Positions 45,793 through 56,716 are shown, counted from the stretch's first letter. The stretch: 64,000 nucleotides of DNA from Gonatopus flavifemur (GCA_018340375.1 JAFFJZ010000001.1:59946001-60010000); one strand, 5' to 3'. Notes: generated from the sequence alone by a model not told the origin. Program-made: numbers and translations.

Positions 45793-46910
45793 ATGGGAGA
45801 ATAAATAGGTTTCAATGAAATTCAATGATATTCAATAAAAAATTTCACCTTCCGTAATAAGATTCGATAGAATATTTCCATCTGGACAGTACTTTCTTTC
45901 CTCCTGTGAGATAACATTCAGATTAACTCAGAAACAACTGAAAATTCAAAATTCTGAACTTACTGAAACTTCCTGATGTGTGAATGTTTATTACGTTTCA
46001 GAACAGTGAACAGTTCATAAAGATCATTCAAGAAATGTGGAAGTATGATGGAAATCACATGATTTTGCCGCAACTTGTAGTACAGCTTTGCTTTAGAAAT
46101 GCCAAAAAATTTACCGGTATTGTTATTTCACATAAACCCATAGTAATGAATTCATACGCCTTTGATGTTGAGTTCCATCGGAATGAATCAAAGCGAAAAA
46201 TGATTGTTGAATATTCAAAAAACATTTTACAAACACATAGACATTTGAACGTTCAAAGAATGTTCTACAAAAATTCGTGACCGGTTCTCGAACTTCCAAA
46301 CATGTTGATTCTCTTACGTAATATGAATTTTCATGTCTTTTCTTATATTCGATGGAAAAGATTACATTTGTCAAGAAGGAAAGGAATTTTTAATTTTCTT
46401 CTCCTGGATTATAATTCATTCCTCTTCGCACAACACGTATTTACATTTACAGGACATTCATAACACACATCTCAGTACCATATGCAGGGATCAAAATTCA
46501 TGTTCTGTTGGAATAGTTGTCAATATAAGACATTAGGGAAGATTCCATGGGCTCATAAAGATATAAATCTAATGGAAAACTCCTGAATTATCAAATTATA
46601 ACAGTTCCCGGCCTTGACATCAAAATATGATGAGTATATATCGTCTAAATAATTATCCTGCGAAATTTCCAAATCCAACATTATCAGGAACGGAACATTG
46701 TCTCGTTTTATTAACCATATTACAAAAACTTAAAATTCATTCGTAAAGTCATATCCTGAAATTTATATTATACATAAAAAAAGGTGGAAATGCCAAAAAT
46801 GGAAAGAAGCACTGAAAACCAACTGAAATGGGAAGATGAAATTCTTCATGATTAGGAACTATTAAGATTCTGAAGCATCAAATAATCCTTAATTCACCTG
46901 AGCAATTGAT
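45793..46910. other. unassigned sequence
   Basis: Nothing that I can support. Overlapping frames on both strands near 45984-46374 look random. Confidence 0.4.
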
Positions 46911-47415
46911 TAGAGATGTGCGAATAGTTCGAAATCGAATCGTACGAATGTTTGTAGATTCGATTCGATTCGTTATCGAATCAAAAAAATCTAAAATCGA
47001 ATTATTCGAAATGTTCGAATCGCAATGATTCGATTCCGAATCAATGTTACACTGAAAAAAAAACTTCATTCGAGTCAAATACATTTTTCTTCAGTGTACC
47101 TGATTTGAGAATGTGTACAAAATATTGTTCGCAAAATAATTCTCTTGGATATTCATCATCGAAAGATTGTTAAATGTTACTGGCTGTGCGACTCATACTA
47201 CACAACTATTCAAAAGAATTCTTGATGAAATTTGGAAATTCTTTATGAATTGCTTTGAACTTCATTTGAACTTCCACGGTGTATCAAGAAGTATTACCAC
47301 AGTTATATTCAAGTAGAACACATTAGTCCAAGAAACGTCATTTTAACAAAAATTCAATGTTACTGAAATTTGAATCATTTATTAAAACGAATCAGTGACC
47401 GGATAACAAAACACT

Positions 47416-48035
47416 GGAAATATTTCGCTGAAAAATGTCTGCAAAACTATGAAAAATCTCTGAAAAAAAATGAAAAAACTCGGAGAAACTCTGAGAAACT
47501 CTGAGAATCTCTGAAATTTTGATGAGAAATCTAATATTTTTGGGACATTCTTTACAGACTTTTGTCAGACTTTTTTCAGAGTTTCTCAGAGTTTTTCATA
47601 CTTTTTCAGAGAAATAGTAACGAAATTGCACTCTGAAAAAACTCTGACAAAACTCTAATAAATTGTTGACATTTTTCTGATTATTGAAGAATCCTGAAAT
47701 TCAATAAATACATTCATATGCCGTATTCAAATATCATGTGTGAAAAAGTGTTTGAAAATTTTTAAATTTTTTTCTAAAAGTCAGAAAAATGTTAGCAATC
47801 CATCAGAGTTTTGTCAGAGTTTTTTCAGAGTGCAATTTCGTTACTATTTCTCTGAAAAAGAATGAAAAAACTCTGAGAAACTCTGAAAAAAGTCTGTAAA
47901 GAATGTCCCAAAAATATTAGATTTCTCATCAAAATTTCAGAGATTCTCAGAGTTTGTCAGAGTTTCTCAGAATTTTTTCATTTTTTTTCAGAGATTTTTC
48001 ATAGTTTTACAGACATTTTTCAGCGAAATATTTCC
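47416..48035. repeat. 620-bp hairpin with ~260-bp near-perfect arms
   Basis: GGAAATATTTCGCTGAAAAA at 47416 returns as its inverse at 48016-48035. The two arms (about 47416-47678 and 47783-48035) match almost throughout. Both are dense in CTCTGAGAAACTCTGA or its inverse, with a loop of about 105 bp. It lies inside the 2.2-kb hAT-like element. Confidence 0.85.
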
Positions 48036-48131
48036 ATACGGGTATAGGCACTGAAAAAAAATAGGTACGACAACTCGAAGTTTGATTATAACAACCCGAC
48101 AGTGGGTGCTTCCGACATTTGTGCAAAATTT

Positions 48132-48218
48132 CCCAGATAGCACAATAATTCCAAAGGAGTTCTATAAGAATACTTCATATTCTTTATGACCTCTTCTAGA
48201 ATTCTTGTGCTATCTGGG
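48132..48218. mobile_element. 87-bp MITE (CCCAGATAGCAC ends), TT duplication
   Basis: CCCAGATAGCACAATAATTC is mirrored by GAATTCTTGTGCTATCTGGG with TT on each side. It is the smallest clear member of the CCC-A-GCAC family in the window. Confidence 0.75.
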
Positions 48219-48636
48219 TTGCAAATTCAATAAGAAGAAATGTTTGAAAATTTCTCTATAATTTCTAGAAAAAAAACTCGGACTTCTTTTTGAAGAAATC
48301 CGAAAAAGTCTGATCAACTCTAAAATTTCGATGAAAAATATGATGGAATTGGGGCAAAGTTTTTTCAAAGTTTATCAGAGATTTTTCATCTTATTTTGAT
48401 CGATGATTATGAATTACCAAATCAAGCTAATAAATATGAATTCCTCACGAATATAAAATAACGAATATAAGAACTTCACTTTTGATGTTTAAAATATGAA
48501 AAATTAGGACGAATTCAATGGGCTAAGAAGGCTTAAAGGGCCTCTGAATGGTACATCTACACTAGTACAATACGTATGCAATGTTTAGATTGCATTCAAA
48601 TGATTATTATATCCAGTATTAATTTTATGTTGTGAT

Positions 48637-49010
48637 TAGTGTTGCCGCGATATTATCGTCGAAATTCAGAAATAATCGATTATCTTAATTTTGACAGGTT
48701 TTCATGGAACTTTTAACGCGTAGATCTTCGACTGTGCACGAAATGAAACGGGATAATGAATCATCTTGGTCTTTTAAACATAATGAATCAAAATATTCTT
48801 ACATTATCGTAACGATAATTATCGATATATCGTAACGATAAATGGGAGCATATCTTGGTTTATTTTGTGTACAAGTCTGGGATTATTCATTATTCCGTTT
48901 CATTATGAGCATAATCGAAGATTCGTGGATTATATATTCCATAGGAACATGTAAGAATTGAGATAATCGATTATTCCTCAATTATCGACGATAATATCGC
49001 GGCAACACTA
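48637..49010. mobile_element. 374-bp hAT-like MITE with perfect 8-bp duplication
   Basis: TAGTGTTGCCGCGATATTAT at the left and ATAATATCGCGGCAACACTA at the right are perfect inverted repeats. GTTGTGAT flanks both sides exactly (48629-48636, 49011-49018). The interior continues the fold-back with ATAATCGATTAT motifs. Confidence 0.93.
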
Positions 49011-49305
49011 GTTGTGATTCGATTCGATGTGATTTTTCACAATTCGATTTGATTCGGATTCGATAAAATTGTCAAAGACTCGATTCGATTCGAGGGTCTG
49101 AAAACGGGATTCGCACATCTCTACGATTGATTTTCGAGTCACGTCATCCGGGAAAATGTATCAGAAAACTTTATGATTTGGATAATACGAGGCGCGTTCA
49201 TAAAATGAAGGCCGTTTGATCACAGAAAGAAATATACTCGTAAAAAACAAATTTCATTGTCACATTTAGTTGGGTACAAACTTACTTTACTTCTCTACAC
49301 AATCG

Positions 49306-50110
49306 CCGTTCGCTTCTAAGCAATTTTCGTACCGCTGCACCAGCTTCTTTAACCCCTCTGCACAGAAGCTTGCCACCTGAGAGTTGAACCAGTGCACAAC
49401 GGCGTTTTTGAGTCCCAGTTCGGTTTCAAAACGTTGTCCACCGAGCCACTGTTTAAAATGCAAGTAGAGGAAGTAGTCGCTAGGTGCAAGGTCAGGACTG
49501 TACGGTGGGTGGTCAAAAAGTTCCCAACGAAAATCTTGAATTTTCTCCTTGGTTTTGGCAGCAGTGTGAGGACGCGCGTTATCGTGGAGGAGGATTATGC
49601 CAGATGACACTTTCCCGCGGCGTTTGTTTTGGATCGCACGTCTCAATTTGTTGAGCGTTTCGCAGTACACGTCAGCTGTAATTGTTGTCCCACGTTCCAT
49701 GAACTCAACCAAAAGAACACACGGAGAAAAAGGTATCTTAAAAAGTACCATAATTTATGGATTTTTAGCGCTGGTCTGACCCGAGTCTCAATATTTACCT
49801 GAACAAACCTCTAAAAGTACCATAATATCTGGGACTTTTATAAGGAAGGTACCATACTTATTCTGAAAAGTCCAAGAAATTATGGTACTTTTAGATATTC
49901 GTGCAAGTAAATATTCCGACTCGGGTCAGACCAGCGCTGAAAATCCATAAATTATGGTAATTTTCAGGATATCTGTTTTCTCAGTGCACCGTCTTTGTCC
50001 CAAAAAACTGTAGCCATCAATTTTCGACTTGTGTACGGAGTTTGCTTAATCTTTTTGGGTTTTGGTGAAGTTGAGTGTCACCACTGCATCGATTGCAGTT
50101 TTGTTTCACA
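49306..50110 (-). pseudogene. mariner transposase fragment, C-terminal half
   Basis: Minus-strand sequence reads VLLVEFMERGTTITADVYCE, ILLHDNARPHTA and PPYSPDLAPSDYFLY, ending GDCVEK. The Asp of HDNARPH and of DLAPSDY are two residues of the mariner D,D34D catalytic triad (family knowledge). The first catalytic Asp and the N-terminal DNA-binding part are absent. Upstream coding sequence continues at 49987-50110 after the inserted MITE, in another frame, with a stop-rich join. The protein cannot be active. Confidence 0.85.
49720..49986. mobile_element. palindromic MITE inserted in the mariner, CA duplication
   Basis: CACGGAGAAAAAGGTATC and its inverse ending TTTTCTCAGTG form the ends. Arms share AGTACCATAATTTATGG and GCGCTGGTCTGACCCGAGTC. 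The mariner reads AAAAGAACA before and CACCGTC after; removing 267 bp plus CA restores AAAAGAACACCGTC, in frame with the transposase (Asp-Gly-Val-Leu-Leu). This fixes both borders and the 2-bp duplication. Confidence 0.9.
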
Positions 50111-50117
50111 ACACAGG

Positions 50118-50278
50118 GGCTCGATGGACAACGTTTTGAAACCGAAGAGGGACTCAAAAACGCCGTTGTCAACTGGTTCAACTCTCAGGCGGCAAGCTTC
50201 TATGCAGAGGGGTTAAAGAAGCTGGTGCAGCGGTACGAAAAATGCTTAGAAGTGAACGACGATTATGTAGAGAAGTAA
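50118..50278 (+). pseudogene. mariner transposase C-terminal remnant, inverted copy
   Basis: Plus-strand frame GQRFETEEGLKNAVVNWFNS to VNDDYVEK and stop matches the end of the minus-strand copy with several substitutions. It makes the right half of the inverted mariner. Confidence 0.85.
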
Positions 50279-50414
50279 AGTAAGTTTGTACCTAACTAAA
50301 TATGACAATAAAATTTGTTTCTTACGGGTATATTTCTTTCTGGAACCAAACGGCCCTTACTTTATGAACGCGCGTCGTAGAAATAATTTCCATTTCCCAA
50401 ACTCGAATCGTTTC

Positions 50415-50955
50415 TCATAGCTTTGTGCTGATAGTATATTTCTCCAAGTAGGGTTTGTCCGCTTTCTTTCCAAATAGTAATAAATGTTGTACTTCTTCTA
50501 ACGTCAATTCTTTAGTTTCAGGCAAAAAGAAGAACATATAACACACACCTAGAATACACACTAGAGTCATTATAATAAAAGTTACTTGCGTTCCTATTGT
50601 GCTGAAACTCGTAGTAAATAGAAAACATAAAATGGTAATGATAATATCGCAAAGCCCATTTCCCACAGATTTAACATTCCCTGAAAAGAGTTCACCCAAC
50701 AAAACTCGTTCTGCGGCCAGTGCCATACAATTCATAGCCGTCAAAATGACTATACTCGCTATTGGAATCCAATGGAATGACGTGACATTGTATTCTTGAG
50801 TTTTTAAGTAGAAATATGTTGCCACAATTAAGTTGCAGACACCAGAGATACTGATGGTCACAATGGAAACTGTTCTCCGACCTGCGTAGTCTATTGCAGT
50901 TGTAGCAGCGAACAAAGTGAAGACTTGACCCAATCCTTGAATAACCGCCCAGAAA
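50415..50955 (-). CDS. MFS sugar transporter (Tret1-like), last exon
   Basis: The acceptor ATATTTCAG (ending 50956) opens in the phase left by the previous exon. It covers TM7-TM12: FWAVIQGLGQVFTLF, the inner-loop DYAGRRTV signature (second MFS GRR motif), ALAAERVLLGELF in the TM10 loop, and PETKELTLEEVQHLLLFG after TM12, the conserved PETKG-like end of the sugar-porter family. The stop follows TISTKL. These proteins sit in the plasma membrane and carry trehalose or other sugars by facilitated diffusion; the substrate here is inferred only from family. The mariner end lies 37 bp downstream. Confidence 0.92.
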
Positions 50956-51449
50956 CTGAAATATTTTGAGAAGTCAGTTCAAGTTCATTTGAAGTGATCA
51001 TATTTTCAATAGAATACTCAATCTCGAAGAAGAACGACAAGTTTTTGAGGGGTAGTACTTGTTTAGAAGCTGAACAAAAGTTTCCCGCTTCCACGTTACA
51101 AGGTTAATTCTTGATTTAAACAAGTATTATCCAACCCACGCCAGAAGCTGGAGGCCTCGCGGTGTGTTATTACATAAGATTTCGATAGAAACATTTTGAA
51201 TGAACAATTCACCGTTTAAGGAGAACCTATATCACGATTTTGTGGAGAATTTTTTTATCGAATTCATCGAATTTGTATAATAAACATTATGAATTATCCT
51301 GGTACAAAGGAAGTCTATGGAAACCTATTCTTCGTTCGCACTATGTGAGTACTTTCGAAAGTACCGACTCAATTACATTTCGCTCTAAACTGCATAAATG
51401 TAACTCATATTCGGAAAATAATGATTTGATAATAACGCCATGTCCTTAC

Positions 51450-51988
51450 CCTCCATCCACTTTGTCGTCGATTTCATCAAAAATGATTTCCACGTACAAA
51501 ACAACCATACAATAGCCTGCGAGATGTGAAATGATCGTAACAGCTAATGCGACTTCGAAAGCTTTGCGATTCACTGGTACCAAGAAGAGATTCTTCCATC
51601 CAACTTTAGTCGCTAAATCGCTCTCGGCTAGCCTTGAGAGCATATTAATTTCCTCGTCGATGTCTTTGCTACCGCGTAGTTTTTCCAAATTTTCTCTTGC
51701 CCGATCTGTGTGACCGCGACGTATACAGTAGTAAGGAGTTTCTGGCGTGAAAGTGAAAAGTATCCCAAAAATGAAAGGTACGACTGCGCACGACAGAGTA
51801 AGCATTCTGATCGACAAGAAAGTGCCCAAAAAATAGATGGATAACGTGCCAAGTGTTTGCGACAAAGTCACCACCGATCCAGTAACTCCACGATATTTTG
51901 TTGGAGATATTTCGCCAAAGTAAACTAATAAACCGGGAAGGAGGATCCCATCAGCTATACCTTGCAATAAACGTCCAAAGTATACAAG
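51450..51988 (-). CDS. MFS sugar transporter (Tret1-like), middle exon
   Basis: The exon runs from a TTTTAG acceptor (51990-51989) to a GTAAGG donor (51449-51444) and leaves phase 2. It encodes LVYFGRLLQGIADGILLPGL, then GEISPTKYRG, the TM4-5 segments and PETPYYCIRRG, the conserved PESP-type motif at the start of the large central loop. The loop holds RARENLEKLRGSKDIDEE and leads into TM7. It joins in frame to both neighbours, giving a total close to the usual 450-500 residues. Confidence 0.92.
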
Positions 51989-52411
51989 CTAAAATTGAAA
52001 CAAAATTTTCTTCTACATGATTATTTTAGATCAGTAGAAATACTCCAAGCACTCCTCTGGTAAAAAGCACCTATCGAATCTCATCAAGTAATACAAACTT
52101 CGCAATCGCGAATGACCATTCAAACTAATTGAACCCATTAAAAAAACCGAGTTTGAATGGTCATTTCCCGTTGCAAAGTTTATATTAAATCTCATTAGTC
52201 GATAGGATTCAATAGACTTCTTTAACCGCAGGGTCACGAGTTTTGTAACACTGCACTACAAAAAAGTCAAACACTCGGACCAGATACTTCCTACTACATG
52301 ATAATGTAAAAAATGTCTACGGAAAACTTCACATGAATGTTCAGAAGTAATCAACACATACAAGCGTTAGGAATTTCCCGTATTTTACCAGAAATTTACT
52401 AGAAAATGATG
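51989..52411. other. intron start with a diverged inverted repeat
   Basis: GACCATTCAAAC (52117) and GTTTGAATGGTC (52151) plus CGAATCTCATCAAG / TAAATCTCATTAG form a weak fold-back across 52060-52215. No coding signal. Confidence 0.4.
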
Positions 52412-52683
52412 TTAACCCTCAGCCTCCACAACTCATTCACGCAACCACTATCCCCACACGAGTACGAATTCGGCTTTCCAATTGTCATCGTGAGTAATTT
52501 CGTGAAAATTACATAAATTCAGGGTGAAATTTTTCGAAAAATCCATTGATGGTAATAGATAAAAGAGAAGGTGATGTATTCTGTGTCAAAATTCAATTTG
52601 AAAGCCATGTATTATGTAAAAAGTTACTGATTATTGAATTTCTGGTGGTGCGAATTCGCACTCGTGTGGAGGCTGAGGGTTAA
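52412..52683. mobile_element. TTAA-flanked MITE (piggyBac-like)
   Basis: TTAACCCTCAGCCTCCACA at the left and TGTGGAGGCTGAGGGTTAA at the right are perfect inverted repeats including TTAA. A TTAA target with CCC-initial ends is the piggyBac pattern (family knowledge). Subterminal CACACGAGTACGAATTCGG / CGAATTCGCACTCGTGTGG also match. There is no transposase, so it is non-autonomous. Confidence 0.8.
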
Positions 52684-53011
52684 CAATCCCATGAAGGTTG
52701 CAATTTTCTGTTAAACTGATAGCAAATTTCATACACATGTAGGAGAGAGTGGGGTTAAAAGTACCGCAGGAAGTTGTTCCGATAATTCAATTTTCAGAAA
52801 TAGAAACGAGTTACCATATATTTTGAATGTGTAAACCCAAGGAGAAATATTTCTCTCAGTTTGCACCTTCACTGAGAAAAAGATTTATTTATAGTTAACA
52901 AGATTAGTTTATAGTAAACGAACCCTATATTTGCTTATGGCGAAATGAATATAAAATTATTATCACCAAGCCGCATATTTGTGCGATGCTCTTTAGATAA
53001 CTTTGACATTC

Positions 53012-53301
53012 CCCTGTTACAAAAATCCAGCTGGGATTCCACGTGGGTTCCAGATCCGAAATTTACCTGCGTTGCCAGCTAAGATTCCACCTGGAATCAA
53101 GCATCCCAACTGGGATTCCACCTGGGATCAGAAATTCCAACTGATATCCCACGTTGGAGTTGAAATTCTACCTGGTATTCCACCTGGAAATAGGAATCCC
53201 AGCTAAGATTCCATCTGGAAATGAGGAATCCCAGCTGGAAACGCAGGTAAATTTCGGAGCTGGAATCCACGTCGAATCCCAGCTGGATTTTCGTGACAGG
53301 G
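53012..53301. mobile_element. palindromic MITE (CCCTGTTACAAAAATCCAGC ends)
   Basis: CCCTGTTACAAAAATCCAGC is mirrored by GCTGGATTTTCGTGACAGGG. The interior is a run of CAGCTGGGATTCCA units and inverses. Confidence 0.75.
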
Positions 53302-53388
53302 TCGTTAACTATTAACAAATCATGTTTTTGTATGAAATTGATTTTCAGTTGATTGAAAAATTGAACAATTGAATTCAAAACTACTATC

Positions 53389-54106
53389 CCATACAGCACC
53401 GGGAGGTTCTATCAACATCCTCGGAACGTCTTCTGGAACATTGGAATGTTCTGAAAATGTTTCGGGACGTTCAAGAAACATCGCATGTATATACCAGGGA
53501 TGTACGAATGTCCGGTATAGTTTTATTAAGGTTTCCATGGAACGTTTATGAGACATTGAAAATGAGAATTTCTTAATGTTCAAACTTGTGTCAAATCTTC
53601 CAATATTCTCCATTTGGAGCCGATGCAAATGAACTGTGGTGGAGCCTGTATCAATGGTTCTGACAAATTACATTTGCATCCTTTTAATACATCGCATATA
53701 ATGAAATTATGTTCCGCGCCAATTTTAAGGTTATGTGAATTTCAAAACATTGACTTAATTCTTGATAATTTATATTCTGCCAATAGTTTCGAACTGCTGA
53801 AATGAAATATTTTCAAACATTCAATACAAAACATACTTTTATCGTTGTTCGATGCTTTTGTTCCTAGTAAAACTATAAATATAAATTTGTATAGGTTAGA
53901 GATAAAATACTTAGTTTTCATATAATGTTTCGAGGACGTTCTGAAAAAGTACCATAGCATTTGTCAACAATGTCCTCAAAACGTGTTTTCCAGCACATTC
54001 AATGAATGTTCTCAAGATGTTTAGGAAATATACTTTTGGAAACCAACATCTGTGGGACTATGGACACGTTTTTGAAACGTTTTGAGAACTTTCGGTGCTG
54101 TCTGGG
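53389..54106. mobile_element. CCCATACAGCAC-end element, copy 1, AT duplication
   Basis: CCCATACAGCACCGGGAGGT at the left and TTTCGGTGCTGTCTGGG at the right, with AT outside both. Subterminal GGAACGT/ACGTTTT and GAACGTTC motifs recur. Copy 2 at 55858-56231 shares the first 20 bases exactly. Confidence 0.75.
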
Positions 54107-54602
54107 ATGAAATTCTCTGAGTACAATATAAATTTTAGAATACTTTCACATTATTTGGGCCAATATTGAAGCATTATTCAATTGGAGAATAATGTGATTT
54201 GAAGAAAGATTATAATGAAGTTGAACTAACATCACGATTCATTGATATAACCATTTCACTCAGTCGATACACATCACTGCTTGCTTAAAATTTTCTGTAA
54301 AAAACCATTGTGAATGGGAATAGTTTCGAATCAGTGTTTTGAACCTATAATTTATTATTGACTCTACCGTTTTCAATATTATCAGTTCATGTAGTTTTAA
54401 ATGAGGAACTGTATCAAAATGATAGTTTATAATAGCGTTAATTAAAAATACAGTTAAATATCAGAAACTGGTATTCTATAATGGCTCCTAATAGTTTCAT
54501 ACGGTGGATTTTAATCTACGTTATTACAAGCTGTTATCCCAACACAGTCCTTTCCTCATTCAAAACTATATAAATTATTAAAAATTATAGATTCAAAGGT
54601 AA

Positions 54603-54828
54603 CCCTGGTAAAACAAATCCATTGATTCTCGCCAAGTCTCATTGAATCTTATACAATGTTCTGACCAAATCTTATTCAACCATTTTCAATGAGATTTAAT
54701 TAGATGAATATGTTTTCGCAATGTAATTCTGATTGAATCTTGCCAAATCTGATTGAGTCCCGCGAAATTTTCTGACCAAATCCCATTAAATTTCATTTCG
54801 TCAGATTCTATGGATTTTTTTAACCAGC
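54603..54828. mobile_element. CCCTGGTTAA-end MITE, second copy
   Basis: CCCTGGTAAAACAAATCCAT at the left and ATGGATTTTTTTAACCAG at the right. The interior repeats CCAAATCTCATT motifs as in 2602-2837. Confidence 0.65.
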
Positions 54829-55857
54829 GAAATTATAAGTGTTATAAGTGTTATCGTGCTGCGGTGACTAACATAAAGATTATAGCACATGCGCCAACAC
54901 TCGGACCGCCACATCCAAATATGTGAAGAGTCACGCCAAACTTACAATGTTTGTCACAAATTAGATTTATTAACTATTAACAAATCTACATTCCAGCAAA
55001 ATAAATTCCGTATTGATCGGGAACTATTAGTTACTCATTACATCCAACTAGTTCTCAAATTCGATTTGAATGAGTGGTATTTTGTGTGGAGTCATACTTA
55101 ACTGTGATTTATCATATGAAAAAGTTAGAGATATCAAATCACTTTGTTATGAAACAAGAATCATTCGTTCATCAAAAGAAGTATGGAATTGTTAATATGA
55201 AATAAACGTACCAAATGAATGGCTTTTTCATTTTAAATGCTGTATAAAATAGATCCTACGTGTCCCAACTGTGATATTTGTTAATAGTTACTATATTTGT
55301 TGACAGTAGATGAATATTCGTCACTAAGTGACAAATAAATGTATTTATTTCATGTAACCAAATTCTTTTCCCAGTGTTCAGAATATACGCTTAATTATGT
55401 TCATTTGGGAAATTTGAATCATCGGAACAACTTCACCGCGGCACTTTTAACCCCGCTCTCCCCTACCGGAAATTCATTCCCACCCCACGATCAGAATTTC
55501 CCAGTTGTTTGGTACACTGAGGAAGAAGGATTCCAAATTCATTCCAATCAAATAAGGTTTGTTAACTACTAACAAATTTTATTTGACCCAAAGATGGTTT
55601 GTTTATAATTAATAAGCGTTCTTTGTCACAAATAAACTCTTCTCTCGGTGTACAGGAGAACTCCGATTATGTCTTACAGTGCAACTACTGTTGAAAGTTC
55701 ATTGCTTCAGCAATGCAACTCCCTATCTTCACAGTGAAACATCATTTCTCTGATTGAATTAATTGAGAGAGAAAACGCAACATTACAGAACTCGTGAATA
55801 CCTCACCCGTATAGCACTATCACCGATCCCTTTTGTCCACGTTGCCTCCACGGAGAT

Positions 55858-56231
55858 CCCATACAGCACCGGGAGGTTTCCTGAACGTTCAGAAGACGTG
55901 CTTGATTTCACAGAGAACGTGCAAATAACGTCTCAGGATGTTCTAAACACGTCGCATGTATGTCCCAGGGATATGCAAATGTCTCGGTTAGTTCTATCTA
56001 TGTCCCCGTGTGACTTTGTTGTTTTTCAAGGTTAGTTTTCATGAAAGTACGTTTAAAAGACATGATGAGAACGTCTGGTAGTAGATCAAAAGAACGTGCT
56101 GAGAACGTATTCAAGGATACCAAATGGGAAGGTACTCTAAACGTTTGTAAAACTTGCTTCAGCGGGACCAAAACACGCAAAACCATGAGCACATTTTCAA
56201 AACATTCAAAGAACTTTCTGTGCTGTCTGGG
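55858..56231. mobile_element. CCCATACAGCAC-end element, copy 2, AT duplication
   Basis: CCCATACAGCACCGGGAGGT and TTCTGTGCTGTCTGGG bound 374 bp with AT on each side. It is about 185 bp from the transporter N-terminal exon, inside its first large intron. Confidence 0.75.
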
Positions 56232-56416
56232 ATGCGACGTGAAAGCGGTAGGTGTGCTGGTAGGGTAGTGCACTTCTCCTAGATATAGTGTACTTATTAT
56301 ACTACAAGTTCATAAGACTTGAACAAAAAAGACAGCGGATTTCGAATATTGCTCACGTATTATTACGTTTTGCCTTTCATGAACAATTTTCTCATGCGCA
56401 GTAAATTATCAAATAC

Positions 56417-56716
56417 CTCAACGCTTGGGGCAACAGCTATAAATATCGGACCAACGGTATAAGGAACGGCGGTAATGAGCAGAGTTATTTTCCTTCCAAA
56501 TTTATCCAGTGTCTTTGCTCCTATTGCCGCACCAATTAGAATTCCAGCCCATGGTAAGGATGCAATCAATGATGCCTCATTGTCGCTGATCGACAGAAAC
56601 GAATCTGATTTTAGTAATTTAGGTAAAGCCGTTGATGACCATCCCATAGTCATTCCGAAAGAAAATATGGCCAAGTTGGCTGAAACGTTCAAGAATCGAG
56701 CGAAATCAACATTGTA
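56417..56716 (-). CDS. MFS sugar transporter (Tret1-like), N-terminal exon
   Basis: It encodes TM1-TM3: FSFGMTMGWSSTALPKLL, ASLPWAGILIGAAIGAKTLD and DKFGRKITLL, the first MFS G-D-GRK signature, ending IFIAVAPSVE at a GTATTT donor. The start is uncertain. An AAG acceptor at 56718-56717 would join an unseen first exon. Alternatively the same frame is open back to an ATG at 56774-56776 (MCSDRYCFSSNWLYIKTVSK) that could start the protein. The intron to the middle exon (51989-56416) is 4.4 kb because a 2.7-kb TIR element and other repeats have inserted into it. Confidence 0.88.

Larger units (their letters stand above)
46911..49123. mobile_element. 2.2-kb hAT-like element (TAGAGATGTGCGAAT ends) with nested insertions
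   Basis: TAGAGATGTGCGAATAGTTC at the left and GGGATTCGCACATCTCTA at the right are inverted. Flanks CAATTGAT and CGATTGAT agree at 7 of 8. Subterminal TCGAATCGATTCG-type repeats fill both ends. No transposase was found. The interior holds a tiny CACTGAAAAAAA...TTCTTCAGTG hairpin (47052-47096), a 620-bp hairpin, an 87-bp CCCAGATAGCAC MITE and a second hAT-like MITE. Confidence 0.8.
49188..50377. mobile_element. rearranged mariner with two 3' ends
   Basis: The ends CGAGGCGCGTTCATAAA and TTTATGAACGCGCGTCG are inverted and flanked by TA (49186-49187, 50378-50379). Both halves encode the same C-terminal part of a mariner transposase, on opposite strands, each running outward to its own terminus. 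The element therefore lacks a 5' end. A 267-bp MITE (49720-49986) splits the left half. The right end is 37 bp from the stop codon of the sugar transporter, so the element sits in or just past its 3' UTR. Confidence 0.85.
52742..55463. mobile_element. 2.7-kb TIR element in the transporter intron, TA duplication
   Basis: GGAGAGAGTGGGGTTAAAAG at the left and CTTTTAACCCCGCTCTCCCC at the right are inverted over about 30 bp. TA flanks both (52740-52741, 55464-55465). The ends resemble those of 14223-15842. The interior holds at least three later insertions (53012-53301, 53389-54106, 54603-54828) and ATTAACAAAT / ATTTGTTAATAG motifs near both ends. No transposase frame was recognised. Confidence 0.75.
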
